NCBI GenBank assembly: GCA_016841445.1
Contig: JAENZD010000001.1
Span: 620,001-684,000 of the forward strand
Direction: 5' to 3'
DNA length: 64,000 nt
From: Anaerolineaceae bacterium
GTDB lineage: Bacteria; Chloroflexota; Anaerolineae; Anaerolineales; Anaerolineaceae
The notes beneath the pieces were generated by a model. That model was not told the origin of the DNA and did not search any database. It worked only from the letters and a program-made list of their open reading frames with translations. This document shows, piece by piece, positions 27,984 through 36,320 of this stretch. Made by a program: the position numbers and the translations under genes. The first letter of the stretch is position 1. The number at the start of each line of letters is the position of its first letter.

Positions 27984-28568
27984 ATGACGAAAGAAAGTAC
28001 GAGAACAAATATTTTGTGGACGGGTCAGAATCCATTGATTTTGCTCAAACCTTCAAAGGAAGAAAATGAAAGTACAGCAATAGGATTATGGAAAATTCAT
28101 ATATCCCCTGCTGGTACGGGGTGCGCTGCTTTCATAATTTCAGAACTTGCGGATAAAAATACTTATGTTGCATGTTTAACTGACAATGAAAACCTTGCTG
28201 TTTGGTTACAAAAGAATATTGTAAATACTCTTCCAGAATTCCAGAGTAAAGATTTTAGTAAACTGCCAATCATTCAGGCTAGATTTACGAGTTTAGGTGA
28301 TACTCGTAGGAATTGGACTGAGTTAATTAACTATGATCAAGGTGAAATACGTTTAACATGGTCAGAACTAATGAAACCATTCAACTTATTTTTGCCTAAA
28401 GGTTCGACAACAATACCATATGAACTAAATACGATTCTTTTGCCAGCGAAAAAAGCCATTGTAGAAATCAATGGGCAAATTGCTACTGGAGAAGTCTATC
28501 CTGATGAATATTTAGGTCAGCCACATAGTACCGCGTTTCTTGCTTTTAGCGAGGTTTGGTATACATAA
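27984..28568 (+). CDS. Unknown protein of the sugar cluster
   Basis: 194 residues from the ATG at 27984, with ATAAGGAG in place; an open frame extends further upstream but overlaps the permease. No signal peptide or membrane segment. Alternating beta/loop character, with PAGTGCAAFIISELADKNTY near residue 45 and PYELNTILLPAKKAIVEING in the second half. I do not recognise the family. Its conserved position between importer and kinase genes suggests a metabolic or substrate-handling role, for example an isomerase or mutarotase, but nothing in the sequence proves this. Confidence 0.8.
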   Translation: MTKESTRTNILWTGQNPLILLKPSKEENESTAIGLWKIHISPAGTGCAAFIISELADKNTYVACLTDNENLAVWLQKNIVNTLPEFQSKDFSKLPIIQARFTSLGDTRRNWTELINYDQGEIRLTWSELMKPFNLFLPKGSTTIPYELNTILLPAKKAIVEINGQIATGEVYPDEYLGQPHSTAFLAFSEVWYT

Positions 28569-28686
28569 AAGTATTTATATATCTAAAGTTTTCTACGTAT
28601 CAATATTTCATGAAAGTTATTTGAAATTTGATTTATTTAATCGAAAGCCTGTTAATCACTAAGAAAAGTATTGTGGAGGAACTCGA

Positions 28687-29685
28687 ATGAAAAAACTTAT
28701 TAACCAACCGGAAAATTTTGTAATCGAATGTTTAGGTGGATTGTTTAAGGCTCATTCAGATAAATTAGATTTCACAGAAGATATCCATTGTGTTGTAAGA
28801 AAAGATGCACCGATTGGAGGGAAAGTTGGATTAGCCACTGGTGGTGGCTCAGGGCACTTGCCTGTATTTTTAGGGTATGTTGGAAAGGGGATGCTTGATG
28901 GATGTGCGGTTGGCGATGTGTTTGCGTCGCCAAGCTCTGATCAAATGCTTGCGGTAACAAAAAGAGTAAATAGTGGAAAAGGAGTTGTTTATATTTATGG
29001 TAATTACGGGGGAGATGTTATGAATTTTGATATGGCCGCTGAATTAGCTGAGTTGGAAGATATTGATGTTAGAACTGTTTTGGTTACAGATGATATTGCT
29101 TCAGCTCCTCCTGAAGAAAAGACCAGAAGGCGGGGGGTTGCGGGCATGGTATTCGCATTCAAGATTGCTGGTGCAAAAGCTGAACTTGGGGGATCAATTG
29201 AAGAAGTAGTCGGTGTTACTGAAAGAGCATTATCAAATATTCGGACGATGGGTGTTGCACTATCACCATGTACAGTTCCAATGGTTGGGAAACCGACTTT
29301 TACTATCAATGATGATGATATGGAAATAGGTATGGGTATTCATGGAGAGCCAGGTATTACACGAGAAAAATTAGAATCATCTGATCGAATTACTTCCCGT
29401 ATGATGAATGCTCTACTGAAAGATTTGGGGCCAAGCAAAGGTGATAAATTAGCTGTAATGGTAAATGGCCTTGGCGCAACGCCCTTGGAAGAACTATATA
29501 TAATGTATGGGAAAATATTTGATCTACTTACTGAAAAAGATTTACGAGTTCATCGTGCATATATTGGTGAGTTTGCAACGTCAATGGAAATGGCCGGCGC
29601 GTCAATAACATTGTTCAGATTGGATGATGAATTAACTTCTTTGTTGGATTACCATGCAGAAACACCATTCTTTTCTCAGTACTAA
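28687..29685 (+). CDS. dhaK: Dihydroxyacetone-kinase-type subunit DhaK
   Basis: 332 residues; GTGGAGG ribosome site. DhaK binds the keto substrate covalently. ATGGGSGHLPVFLGYVGKGML corresponds to the substrate pocket loop (SGGGSGHEPAH... in E. coli). The histidine that forms the hemiaminal is kept in GMGIHGEPG (about 218), and GDVMNFDMA matches the substrate-contacting Asp region. The usual Glu-Pro after GGGSGH is Leu-Pro-Val here, so the ketose may differ from dihydroxyacetone. Many DhaK/L relatives in sugar operons act on erythrulose or other ketoses. Confidence 0.88.
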   Translation: MKKLINQPENFVIECLGGLFKAHSDKLDFTEDIHCVVRKDAPIGGKVGLATGGGSGHLPVFLGYVGKGMLDGCAVGDVFASPSSDQMLAVTKRVNSGKGVVYIYGNYGGDVMNFDMAAELAELEDIDVRTVLVTDDIASAPPEEKTRRRGVAGMVFAFKIAGAKAELGGSIEEVVGVTERALSNIRTMGVALSPCTVPMVGKPTFTINDDDMEIGMGIHGEPGITREKLESSDRITSRMMNALLKDLGPSKGDKLAVMVNGLGATPLEELYIMYGKIFDLLTEKDLRVHRAYIGEFATSMEMAGASITLFRLDDELTSLLDYHAETPFFSQY

Positions 29686-29734
29686 AGGAAAACTTATTGA
29701 TAATAATTCATTATATATTGAAATGAGATTGAAT

Positions 29735-30364
29735 ATGGATGTCGTCATATCAGGGAAAAATGTGAGAGAGTCACTTATACGGGTTAGCGACGCACTTTTT
29801 GAAAATGCAGATTACTTAACGTCGCTAGATCAAAAATTGGGTGATGGGGATATTGGGATTACTATGACTAAAATCGCTAGAACTTTAAAATCCTACGTTA
29901 CTGAGCAACCTTTTGAAGACATTGGGAAATCATTAGTTGAGCTTGGTTTGGTAATAAATCGTAATGCACCATCATCAATTGGAACCTTACTGAGTACAGC
30001 AATTTTAAGAGCTGGAAAAGTTGTAATCAACAAGAAAGAAATCTCAACTGGTGATCTCGCTGCGATGCTAGATGCTGCAAACAATGGAATTAAGGAGCGC
30101 GGTAAATCAAAACTGGGTGATAAAACAATAATTGATGCATTAGATCCTGCAAGTAAAACTTTTTCAGAATTAATTAATGAAGGTGTAAATTTAAATGATG
30201 CATCGATGAAAGCTCTACAATCTGCAGAGGATGGAAGAGATAGGGTGACAGGTTTAGAAAGTCGTGTTGGTAGAGCAAGCTGGTTAGGGGAACGAACTAA
30301 AGGATGTATTGATCCCGGTGCCGAGGTTTTTGTAATAATTCTAAAATCAATAATTGGTATTTGA
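29735..30364 (+). CDS. dhaL: Dihydroxyacetone-kinase-type subunit DhaL (nucleotide-binding)
   Basis: 209 residues from the ATG at 29735, preceded by GAGA; the frame is open upstream into dhaK (ATG at 29723 is an alternative). LDQKLGDGDIG supplies the three aspartates that hold the Mg-nucleotide, SSIGTLLS matches the phosphate loop, and the SRVGRASWLGER segment closes the active site. A PTS-type partner (DhaM) is not in the window, so ATP use with separate K and L subunits is the simplest reading. Last gene of the cluster before the IS remnant. Confidence 0.85.
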   Translation: MDVVISGKNVRESLIRVSDALFENADYLTSLDQKLGDGDIGITMTKIARTLKSYVTEQPFEDIGKSLVELGLVINRNAPSSIGTLLSTAILRAGKVVINKKEISTGDLAAMLDAANNGIKERGKSKLGDKTIIDALDPASKTFSELINEGVNLNDASMKALQSAEDGRDRVTGLESRVGRASWLGERTKGCIDPGAEVFVIILKSIIGI

Positions 30365-30455
30365 TTTTCAAATTTTTTCAACCAATTAAATCATCTAACC
30401 ACAAACAAAGGATTGATTTGACAAGAAAGTTTTTGTTACTGTTTAAACCTTTCAT

Positions 30456-31561
30456 ATGGGGTTAATAATCACACTTCCTCCCCATCTGAACAGTGTCATG
30501 CGGGCAGAACGATCGCAATATCTGCAAGCAAAGGCGTATGAGCGCACAGAAGAACGTCAAGGTCATACAAATGGAAACAAACCTAAAACGGTCAGGACCA
30601 AGCTTGACGATATCACTTTTGCCATCCCACAAGTGCAGGAAGGTGGTTTCTATCCTTCAGCGCTGGAGAAGGGTATGAGAAGTGAACAAGCCCTGATGAT
30701 TGCTGTAGCTGAAATGTATGTCCAGGGGGGGTGTCAACCAGAAGGATCAAGGCCATCACAGAAGCACTGTGTGGGGTTAAGATCTCAGCCATGCAAGTCA
30801 TTCGAGCGGCACAGCAATTGGGCGAGGTTTTTCAGGAATGGCGGGAACAGCCCCTGGTAGAAATCCAATACTTATTTGCTGATGCCCGTTACGAGAAGGT
30901 CAGAGAGGCTGGTCAGGTGCGAGATGCGGCTGTTTCAGTGGCTACAGGCATCTCTCCAGAGGGGGAAAGACAGGTTTTAGGGGTCTCTGTATCCCTCAGT
31001 GAGCATGAAACACACTGGAAATCCTTTCTAAAGAGCATGCGGGATTGAGGGATGCGTGGTGTGAAATTAGTGATCAGTGATGACCACGTTGGACTAGGCG
31101 CGCCGAGAGGAGCTGTATAGGGCAGTGTGCCAAGGCAGCGGTGTCAATTCCATCTTCAGCAAAATGCACAAAGCTATGTCTCAAGGCAATCTTTGCGAAA
31201 GGAGGTAGCAGCAGAGATCAGGGCAATATTATATGCACCAGATAAAAAATCGGCTGAGCAATATCTCCAAGTGACCATCCAAAAGTATGCTCGTTCTGCA
31301 CCTCGATTGTCTGCCAGGATGGATGAGAATATATCTGATGTTTTCACTGTCTTCGATTTCCCACTGGAACACCGAAGGTCGATCAGAACTACAAATGGCT
31401 TGGAAAGGATCAACAGGGAAATCCGCCGAAGAACCAGAGTGGTTGGCGTGTTTCCAAACGAAGCTTCTTATTTGCGACTGATCTCGGCAAGATTGATGGA
31501 GATCAGCGAGGAATGGCAAATCGGCAAACGTTATTACGCTGGCAAGTCATTCTATTGTTAA
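30456..31561 (+). pseudogene. IS256-family transposase, decayed
   Basis: A mutator-type DDE transposase in pieces. Residues recognisable as IS256: AKAYERTEERQGHTNGN, FYPSALEKGMRSEQAL, LFADARYEKVRE (first Asp), LVISDDHVGL (second Asp), TNGLERINREIRRR (Glu). Lesions: the N-terminal 40-70 residues are missing; a G7 run at about 30725-30731 shifts the frame (VQG to VSTRR in another frame); in-frame TGA at 31046-31048 and TAG at 31118-31120. All three catalytic residues survive, so decay is recent or ongoing. Confidence 0.88.
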
Positions 31562-31612
31562 AGATAAATGGGTATTTCTGACTTAAATTTACAGAAATAA
31601 GGTTGCATAATC
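30456..31612 (+). mobile_element. IS256-family element, truncated at the left
   Basis: Extends from the transposase remnant to the right terminus around GGTTGCATAATC (31601-31612). No matching left terminal repeat (GATTATGCAACC) is visible before 30456. The right end is mirrored by the inverted fragment at 33790-33992. Confidence 0.75.
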
Positions 31613-31637
31613 TAGAAAAGCGATATCAGCAAAGTCT

Positions 31638-33713
31638 TTATATTAATTTCTCTCTACGTTTCTCAAATAAAACAATATAATCCAAATAATAATTTACCAA
31701 TGTTTCTGCATTTTCCATTAGCGCTTCTCGTTCATCTAGGTCCGGTGGAGCTCCATGGGCGCGCGAATTTCGTTCTATTCGTAAAATATCTAGCGCTCTT
31801 CTATCTGTTATGATTCCATTTCTTTCCACCCATTTGATCATAGAAAAAAGGTTATTTAAATCGTTTGAAGTGATTGGATATTGCTTCGATCGTTGGATTT
31901 CCTTCATGTATTCTTTTACAGTCGCTTCAAATATTTTCCCTAACTGAAACAATCCTAAATCCACGCTATCTATCTTGATCAGATCTAATGCCCGATCAAT
32001 TTCAATGATTAATTTCTGATCAGATAAAGACTTGTAGGCTTCTTTAAAATTTTTTTTGTGTGTCAATAAGGTAAGTACAACTTGACCTTTCTCATTCTTC
32101 GATTTCTTTATCGCTTCCATCAAATCGACAGCACTATATACAGATGCCTTTGGACAGCTAATTTTCTGAACAACAAGATCGCGGGTTTTTTGCAACTCCA
32201 GCGATTGATCCTTTGAAGAAATTAATATTTCTTTGACAGTTTTCTGGATTAATTCACGTACTGGAATTTCTTTGGTTAGGATTTCTAATTTTGTGAGTTT
32301 TGACCGATATCCCGAAATAAATGTAGCCATTTTTCGTTTTTTATTACCTAAGTATTTATCAAAAACCTTGACTGCCGGTGATTCAAGGATTCTGTAGTAA
32401 ATTGCTTGTTCGCTCCTATCCGTTTGGTCTGTAATCTCACGGGATAAATCAGAAACAAACATAGTGTCTGTCTGGTGGTCAGAAAAAACCTCTTCTAGTA
32501 ATTCACAAAGCTTTGCTTTACTTATTGGTTCGGAATTTTTTTCTCTTAACGTGGTTTCTGATTTCATACCCCAGGTGCTTAAACCAAACAAATTGGTGCC
32601 TACCCTTGAAAAACTATTATCCTGGCTAAGATAAGCCGCGATTGCGTTAATTTCAACAGGTCTTTTTGATTTCACATAATTAAATATATCTTCAAGAGAT
32701 AAAGGAATTCCTGAGGAGTGAAGTGCTTCTTCCATTAAATCTAATACATAATCTGTAGAAATATGATCCCAGGAAGCCAACTTCCATTCACCACTCCGGC
32801 CAATGGGTTGAAAACGTTCATCACTTGATAGCCGACTTCCTATATGGTGTGGGGTGATACCAGATCTTTCACCATATTTTGTAGCATTTAGATTCAATAT
32901 GATTGCCAGTTGTTGAATATGCATTGACCTATTTTCATTAAACAAAATTCGAAATAATTTATCCTCATATGTTCTCAGGCATGAATAATTAACTTGAAAT
33001 GTTTTATCGGGCAATTGTTCAATATCTCGACAAACCTCAATAGCCTGTTGGATTTCATCTGTAGAGAATCTTGAACTTTTCTTTTTTCGTTTGTTGATTT
33101 GTAGAATAATGTCGTGTAGTGATTGTGGCGCAACGATTTTCTTTAGAAAACTTACAATTTCATTTATGATTCGAATAACTTTCTTAGTATTAATTTCTTC
33201 TTTAACCCAAAGGTAGTATGTCTCTGAGGAAGCGCTCTCAAGAACAATTGGATTGAAGCCAAATATTTCTAAGAGCAATCTCAAAAAATAAATATCTACA
33301 TTAATTAATGAGAAATAGTCTGTTACTTGCTTTTCGATTTCTTCCTCATTAATAATAGAATTTAGCTTAATCAAATTTGATTTAAAATCATCCAATTTTG
33401 AAAAATCTTCTTGTCGTAAAATAAGTTTCATTGATTCATTTTTACCGGTATTCAGAAGTTCTGATAAATTAGTAAAGGCTCGATTTTCAAGTTGTCTAAC
33501 TCTTTCCCCGCTAAGATTATCAAAAATTATCCCGATCTCTTCGAGTGTTAAGGTTTCGTGACCATAAAGACCTTTACGATAAGCTAAGATTTCCAGATCA
33601 CGTTTGCCCGATCTGAAATTTTCAGAATTGAAAAGTTCTTTGATCGTTTCATTCATCCATGAGAACAGATTTGCCTCAATAGAAATCGCCGGTATTTCTC
33701 TGTACTCTTCCAT
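31638..33713 (-). CDS. Sigma4-like HTH / winged-helix / HEPN-like protein between IS ends
   Basis: 691 residues; AAAGGAG precedes the ATG. Residues 35-88 read like sigma-70 region 4 (RDLEILAYRKGL...TLEEIG...SGERVRQLENRAF). Residues 248-315 look like a HARE-HTH/winged helix (MHIQQLA...RLSSDERFQPIGRSGEWKLASW), with further similar segments at about 320-382 and 395-460. The C-terminal helical part (about 585-690) contains RNSRAH (648-653), the Rx4H core of HEPN ribonucleases, in a helix-rich frame. Such DNA-sensor plus HEPN layouts are typical of antiphage or stress proteins, but this exact architecture is not one I know. It is AT-rich, monocistronic and bracketed by inverted IS256 ends. Confidence 0.8.
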   Translation of the reverse strand: MEEYREIPAISIEANLFSWMNETIKELFNSENFRSGKRDLEILAYRKGLYGHETLTLEEIGIIFDNLSGERVRQLENRAFTNLSELLNTGKNESMKLILRQEDFSKLDDFKSNLIKLNSIINEEEIEKQVTDYFSLINVDIYFLRLLLEIFGFNPIVLESASSETYYLWVKEEINTKKVIRIINEIVSFLKKIVAPQSLHDIILQINKRKKKSSRFSTDEIQQAIEVCRDIEQLPDKTFQVNYSCLRTYEDKLFRILFNENRSMHIQQLAIILNLNATKYGERSGITPHHIGSRLSSDERFQPIGRSGEWKLASWDHISTDYVLDLMEEALHSSGIPLSLEDIFNYVKSKRPVEINAIAAYLSQDNSFSRVGTNLFGLSTWGMKSETTLREKNSEPISKAKLCELLEEVFSDHQTDTMFVSDLSREITDQTDRSEQAIYYRILESPAVKVFDKYLGNKKRKMATFISGYRSKLTKLEILTKEIPVRELIQKTVKEILISSKDQSLELQKTRDLVVQKISCPKASVYSAVDLMEAIKKSKNEKGQVVLTLLTHKKNFKEAYKSLSDQKLIIEIDRALDLIKIDSVDLGLFQLGKIFEATVKEYMKEIQRSKQYPITSNDLNNLFSMIKWVERNGIITDRRALDILRIERNSRAHGAPPDLDEREALMENAETLVNYYLDYIVLFEKRREKLI

Positions 33714-33789
33714 TTTTTCTCCTTTGATGTCAGATCATTCACTAATTGTCTTTATCATTGAGTTTATAGTTGTTATTCTAATAATAATC

Positions 33790-33992
33790 GATTATGCAAC
33801 CTTTTATTCTGTAAATTTGAGCCAGAAATATCCAATGTACTTTAATAATCGAATGACTTGCCAGCACAAGAACGTTTGCCGATTTGCCATTCTTCACTGA
33901 TCTCCATCAATCTTGCCGAGATCAGCCTCAAATAAAAAGCTCCGTTTGGAAACACGCCAACCACTCTAGTTCTTCAACGGATTTCCCTGTTG
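33790..33992 (-). mobile_element. Inverted 3' fragment of the same IS256 element
   Basis: Reverse complement matches 31410-31612: the codons for RTRVVGVFPNEASYLRLI and EISEEWQIGKRYYAGKS plus the non-coding tail and terminal GGTTGCATAATC. It starts at the terminal base pairs (GATTATGCAACC, 33790-33801) and breaks off near 33992. Confidence 0.85.
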
Positions 33993-34319
33993 GGTGTGCT
34001 TAGAAAGGAGTAACTCGACCCTTACAGGTTGAGTTGATTTTGTCTTTCAATTCATCAGGTTTTACAGCGTTCTCTATTTGCGAATCCCCGTCTTCGGTCA
34101 AATTAGAAAGATCGCGTCGCGTTGCTCGCGATGTCAAAGGCTTCCCCTGGAGCATAGCGGAACACCTATAGGTGCTGATGGGGAAGCTGTCCGCGCAGCG
34201 GGTTTATGAGGTGGAATCTTTATTGATGATCAGTTTTATGTCCTCCACAACGGTGTGTACCGCTAGACCAGATTCAGGCCACCCAGGGCTAAGCTTTCTT
34301 CTGTATCTGCAGGTTTCAT
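33993..34319. other. Repeat-bearing intergenic region
   Basis: Holds a small stem (ACTCGACCC...GGTTGAGTT, 34011-34037) and the modular repeat copy at 34148-34232. No gene supported. Confidence 0.5.
34148..34232. repeat. Modular intergenic repeat, copy 2
   Basis: Same order as 400-482: GGAGCATAGCGGAACACC, palindrome CACCTATAGGTG, GGGGAAGCTGTCCGCGCAGCGG, then ATGAGGTGGAATCTTTATTG and GATCA. Differences within the palindromes are compensated (CACCTTTAGGTG versus CACCTATAGGTG stems intact). Confidence 0.75.
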
Positions 34320-34868
34320 CTAATGCTCCGATTTAATAAGTGGGTCTAGGATATGGCCTGTTTCAGTTATACGAATCCTTGCATCACATTTTTCGTATTT
34401 TTCCTTCAATTCTCTGGCTCTGTCGTGTGTTATTCCGACAGCTATAACAGCACCGTGTGATAATAACAACTTTGCTTTAAAGGCTTCCAAGCTAAAGTCT
34501 TTTCTCAGCAAATTTATGACTGGTATTCTCTTCATGTTGCTATCCAACCATGGTTCAATGATTACATCTTTTAGTGTTTCTGAAGTGAATTTATTATTTC
34601 CACAATTAGAACAAAAATTTCTATCAAGTAAGGTTTCAGCTCCACAACCTTCGCAATATTTTATTAATTTATTCCCACAATTCCCGCAAAATTTATCATC
34701 AATCTGGTTTGAGAATTCACAATCTGGACATGGAATTCCTGAAATAACCAAATAAGTATTATCATTTGAGAGGTGTGATTTTGTAAAACAATTTCTACAC
34801 TGGTATTTTTTTCCACCAATATTAATAATATCTGGGCTGCCACAAGAGGGGCATTTCATTTCTTCCAT
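34320..34868 (-). CDS. Zinc-ribbon protein with L7/L12-like C-terminal domain
   Basis: 182 residues from the ATG at 34868, where AGGAAGG is well spaced; an upstream in-frame codon at 34907 is less likely. Four CxxC-type knuckle sets are visible: CPSCGS/CRNC (near 6 and 24), CPDC/CGNCGN (46, 61), CEGCG/CSNCGN (73, 85), giving two to three zinc ribbons. The last 60 residues (IPVINLLRKDFSLEAFKAK..., VGITHDRARELKEKYEKCDARIRI) resemble the alpha/beta C-terminal domain of ribosomal protein L7/L12, which binds translation factors. The role is unknown. Confidence 0.75.
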   Translation of the reverse strand: MEEMKCPSCGSPDIINIGGKKYQCRNCFTKSHLSNDNTYLVISGIPCPDCEFSNQIDDKFCGNCGNKLIKYCEGCGAETLLDRNFCSNCGNNKFTSETLKDVIIEPWLDSNMKRIPVINLLRKDFSLEAFKAKLLLSHGAVIAVGITHDRARELKEKYEKCDARIRITETGHILDPLIKSEH

Positions 34869-35071
34869 GTGGAATCCTTCCTGTTTTTTGCAATGGTCTA
34901 GTAGCAATATTGTAACATTGTTCTTTTTAAGATAAGAATAAAAATGAATAGAGTGAATTGTTTGTTATTAGATATTTTCCATAACATTTTTTCACTCATC
35001 CTTGCAGCTTCTGTTTGCGCCGGTCTCCTGAGTGCGTGAGCCCTCCATCGGAGCCGGGCGCTTTTTCAGCT

Positions 35072-35240
35072 CCCTTCAAGCGTGCGAATCATGCTTACGA
35101 CCTCAAGCTGAGTGGCTACAAGCCGCGTCAGCGAAGTGCCAAGCGCCCCGAAGTCCCCTTGTGGGAAAGTCCCCTTGGGGGAAAGTCCCCTTGTGGGGTC
35201 AGGCGCTGGCCTAGCAACTGGCTACCAGCTACTGGCTTTC
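35072..35240. repeat. Hairpin-rich intergenic repeat, copy 2, with a triplicated insert
   Basis: Matches 505-600 around CTCAAGCTGA, CAAGCCG and the block TCAGCGAAGTGCCAAGCGCC, then GGCGCTGGCCTAGC. Between the two stem arms three copies of a roughly 17-base word (AAGTCCCCTTGTGGGA type) are inserted at 35153-35200. Confidence 0.6.
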
Positions 35241-35559
35241 AGCTATGAGCTATGAGCTATCAACTATCAACTATCAGCTAATTGCCGCTTGTGGCATAAA
35301 ATCACCCACTTTTCGCCGCTTTTGACGTATTGAAAATCCTCCCTCCGTATGCTATCCTCTCCTAGGGCAGAACAATAGTTCTATTCTCGCGCGCATCACC
35401 ACAGAAAGGTCTTCCTCCTATTCGTTTCGGTTCGTTTTTATTTTGGAACGAATACGCTTCTGTATCTTGTCGGGGTTGTAAATCATACCTACGAGCCACT
35501 GGCTACCAGCGACCATCTACTACCTTGCACCTTAACAATAGAACCTACCCTCGCTTTCA

Positions 35560-35775
35560 TCTCGAGGAGCGAAGCGACTGCGGAGCGTCCTGTAAGGAGT
35601 GCACAGCCTCCTGTAAGGACGAAGTCCTGTAGCAAAGCGGAACACTGTAGCGAAGCGAAACCCTGTAGTGGAGCGAAACCCCCGAAGCGAAGCGGAGAGG
35701 GGCAGAAGCGAAGCGGAGCGGGGCAGGAGCAAAGCGGAGGGTGCAGAAGCGAAGCGGAGTGGGATCACCTTCTTA
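35560..35775. repeat. GAAGCGAAGCGGA-type modular repeats
   Basis: Strings of 12-20-base modules: CCTGTAGC(G/A)AAGCGGAAC, CCCCCGAAGCGAAGCGGAGAG, GGGCAGAAGCGAAGCGGAG, GAGCGAAGCGAC. The same modules recur at 35950-36050 in nearly the same order, ending both times in AGTGGGATCA. Confidence 0.7.
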
Positions 35776-36059
35776 GTCCCCGAATGGAGTGAGTGGGATC
35801 AGCTAAGTATTCGTTTCGGTTCGTTTTATTTTTGAAACGAATACCGGTCCAGCCTGTGAGGGGTGTTCGGCGCTTCTTCGGGTTTGCTGTGGGTTACTGC
35901 CAGTGTACTTGGTATGGTGTTTGTTGTTTGAATAAATAAAGCGTTGTGCGAAGTCCTGTAGCGAAGCGGAACCCTGTAGCGAAGCGAAACCCTGTAGTGG
36001 AGCGAAACCCCCGAAGCGAAGCGGAGAGGGGCAGAAGCGAAGGGGCTGAAGCGCAGTGA

Positions 36060-36320
36060 GTGGGATCACCTCAAGGAGCGAAGCGACGAAGTCCTGGAGC
36101 AAAGCGAAACACCCGGAGCAAAGCGGAGGGTGCAGAAGCGCAGAGAGTGGGATCACCTCGAGGAGCGAAGCGACGAAGTCCTGGAGCAAAGCGGAACACC
36201 CGGAGCAAAGCGGAGGGTGCAGAAGCGCAGAGAGTGGGATCACCTCGAGGAGCGAAGCGACGAAGTCCTGGAGCAAAGCGGAACACCCGGAGCAAAGCGG
36301 AGGGTGCAGAAGCGCAGTGA
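36060..36320. repeat. 87-bp tandem array, three units
   Basis: Units 36060-36146, 36147-36233 and 36234-36320, nearly identical, each starting GTGGGATCACCTC and containing GAGCGAAGCGACGAAGTCC, GGAGCAAAGCG and GGGTGCAGAAGCGCAG. A partial fourth unit begins at 36321 (GTGGGATCA). Because 87 is divisible by three, all frames stay open, which creates spurious proteins on both strands. Confidence 0.9.

Noticed and set aside
34869-34907. Longer N-terminus of the zinc-ribbon protein
   Set aside because: The ATG at 34868 has a well-spaced AGGAAGG site that would lie inside the coding region of the longer form.
35560-36320. Repeat field as a CRISPR array
   Set aside because: Units follow each other without unique spacers and modules vary in order; no cas gene in the window.
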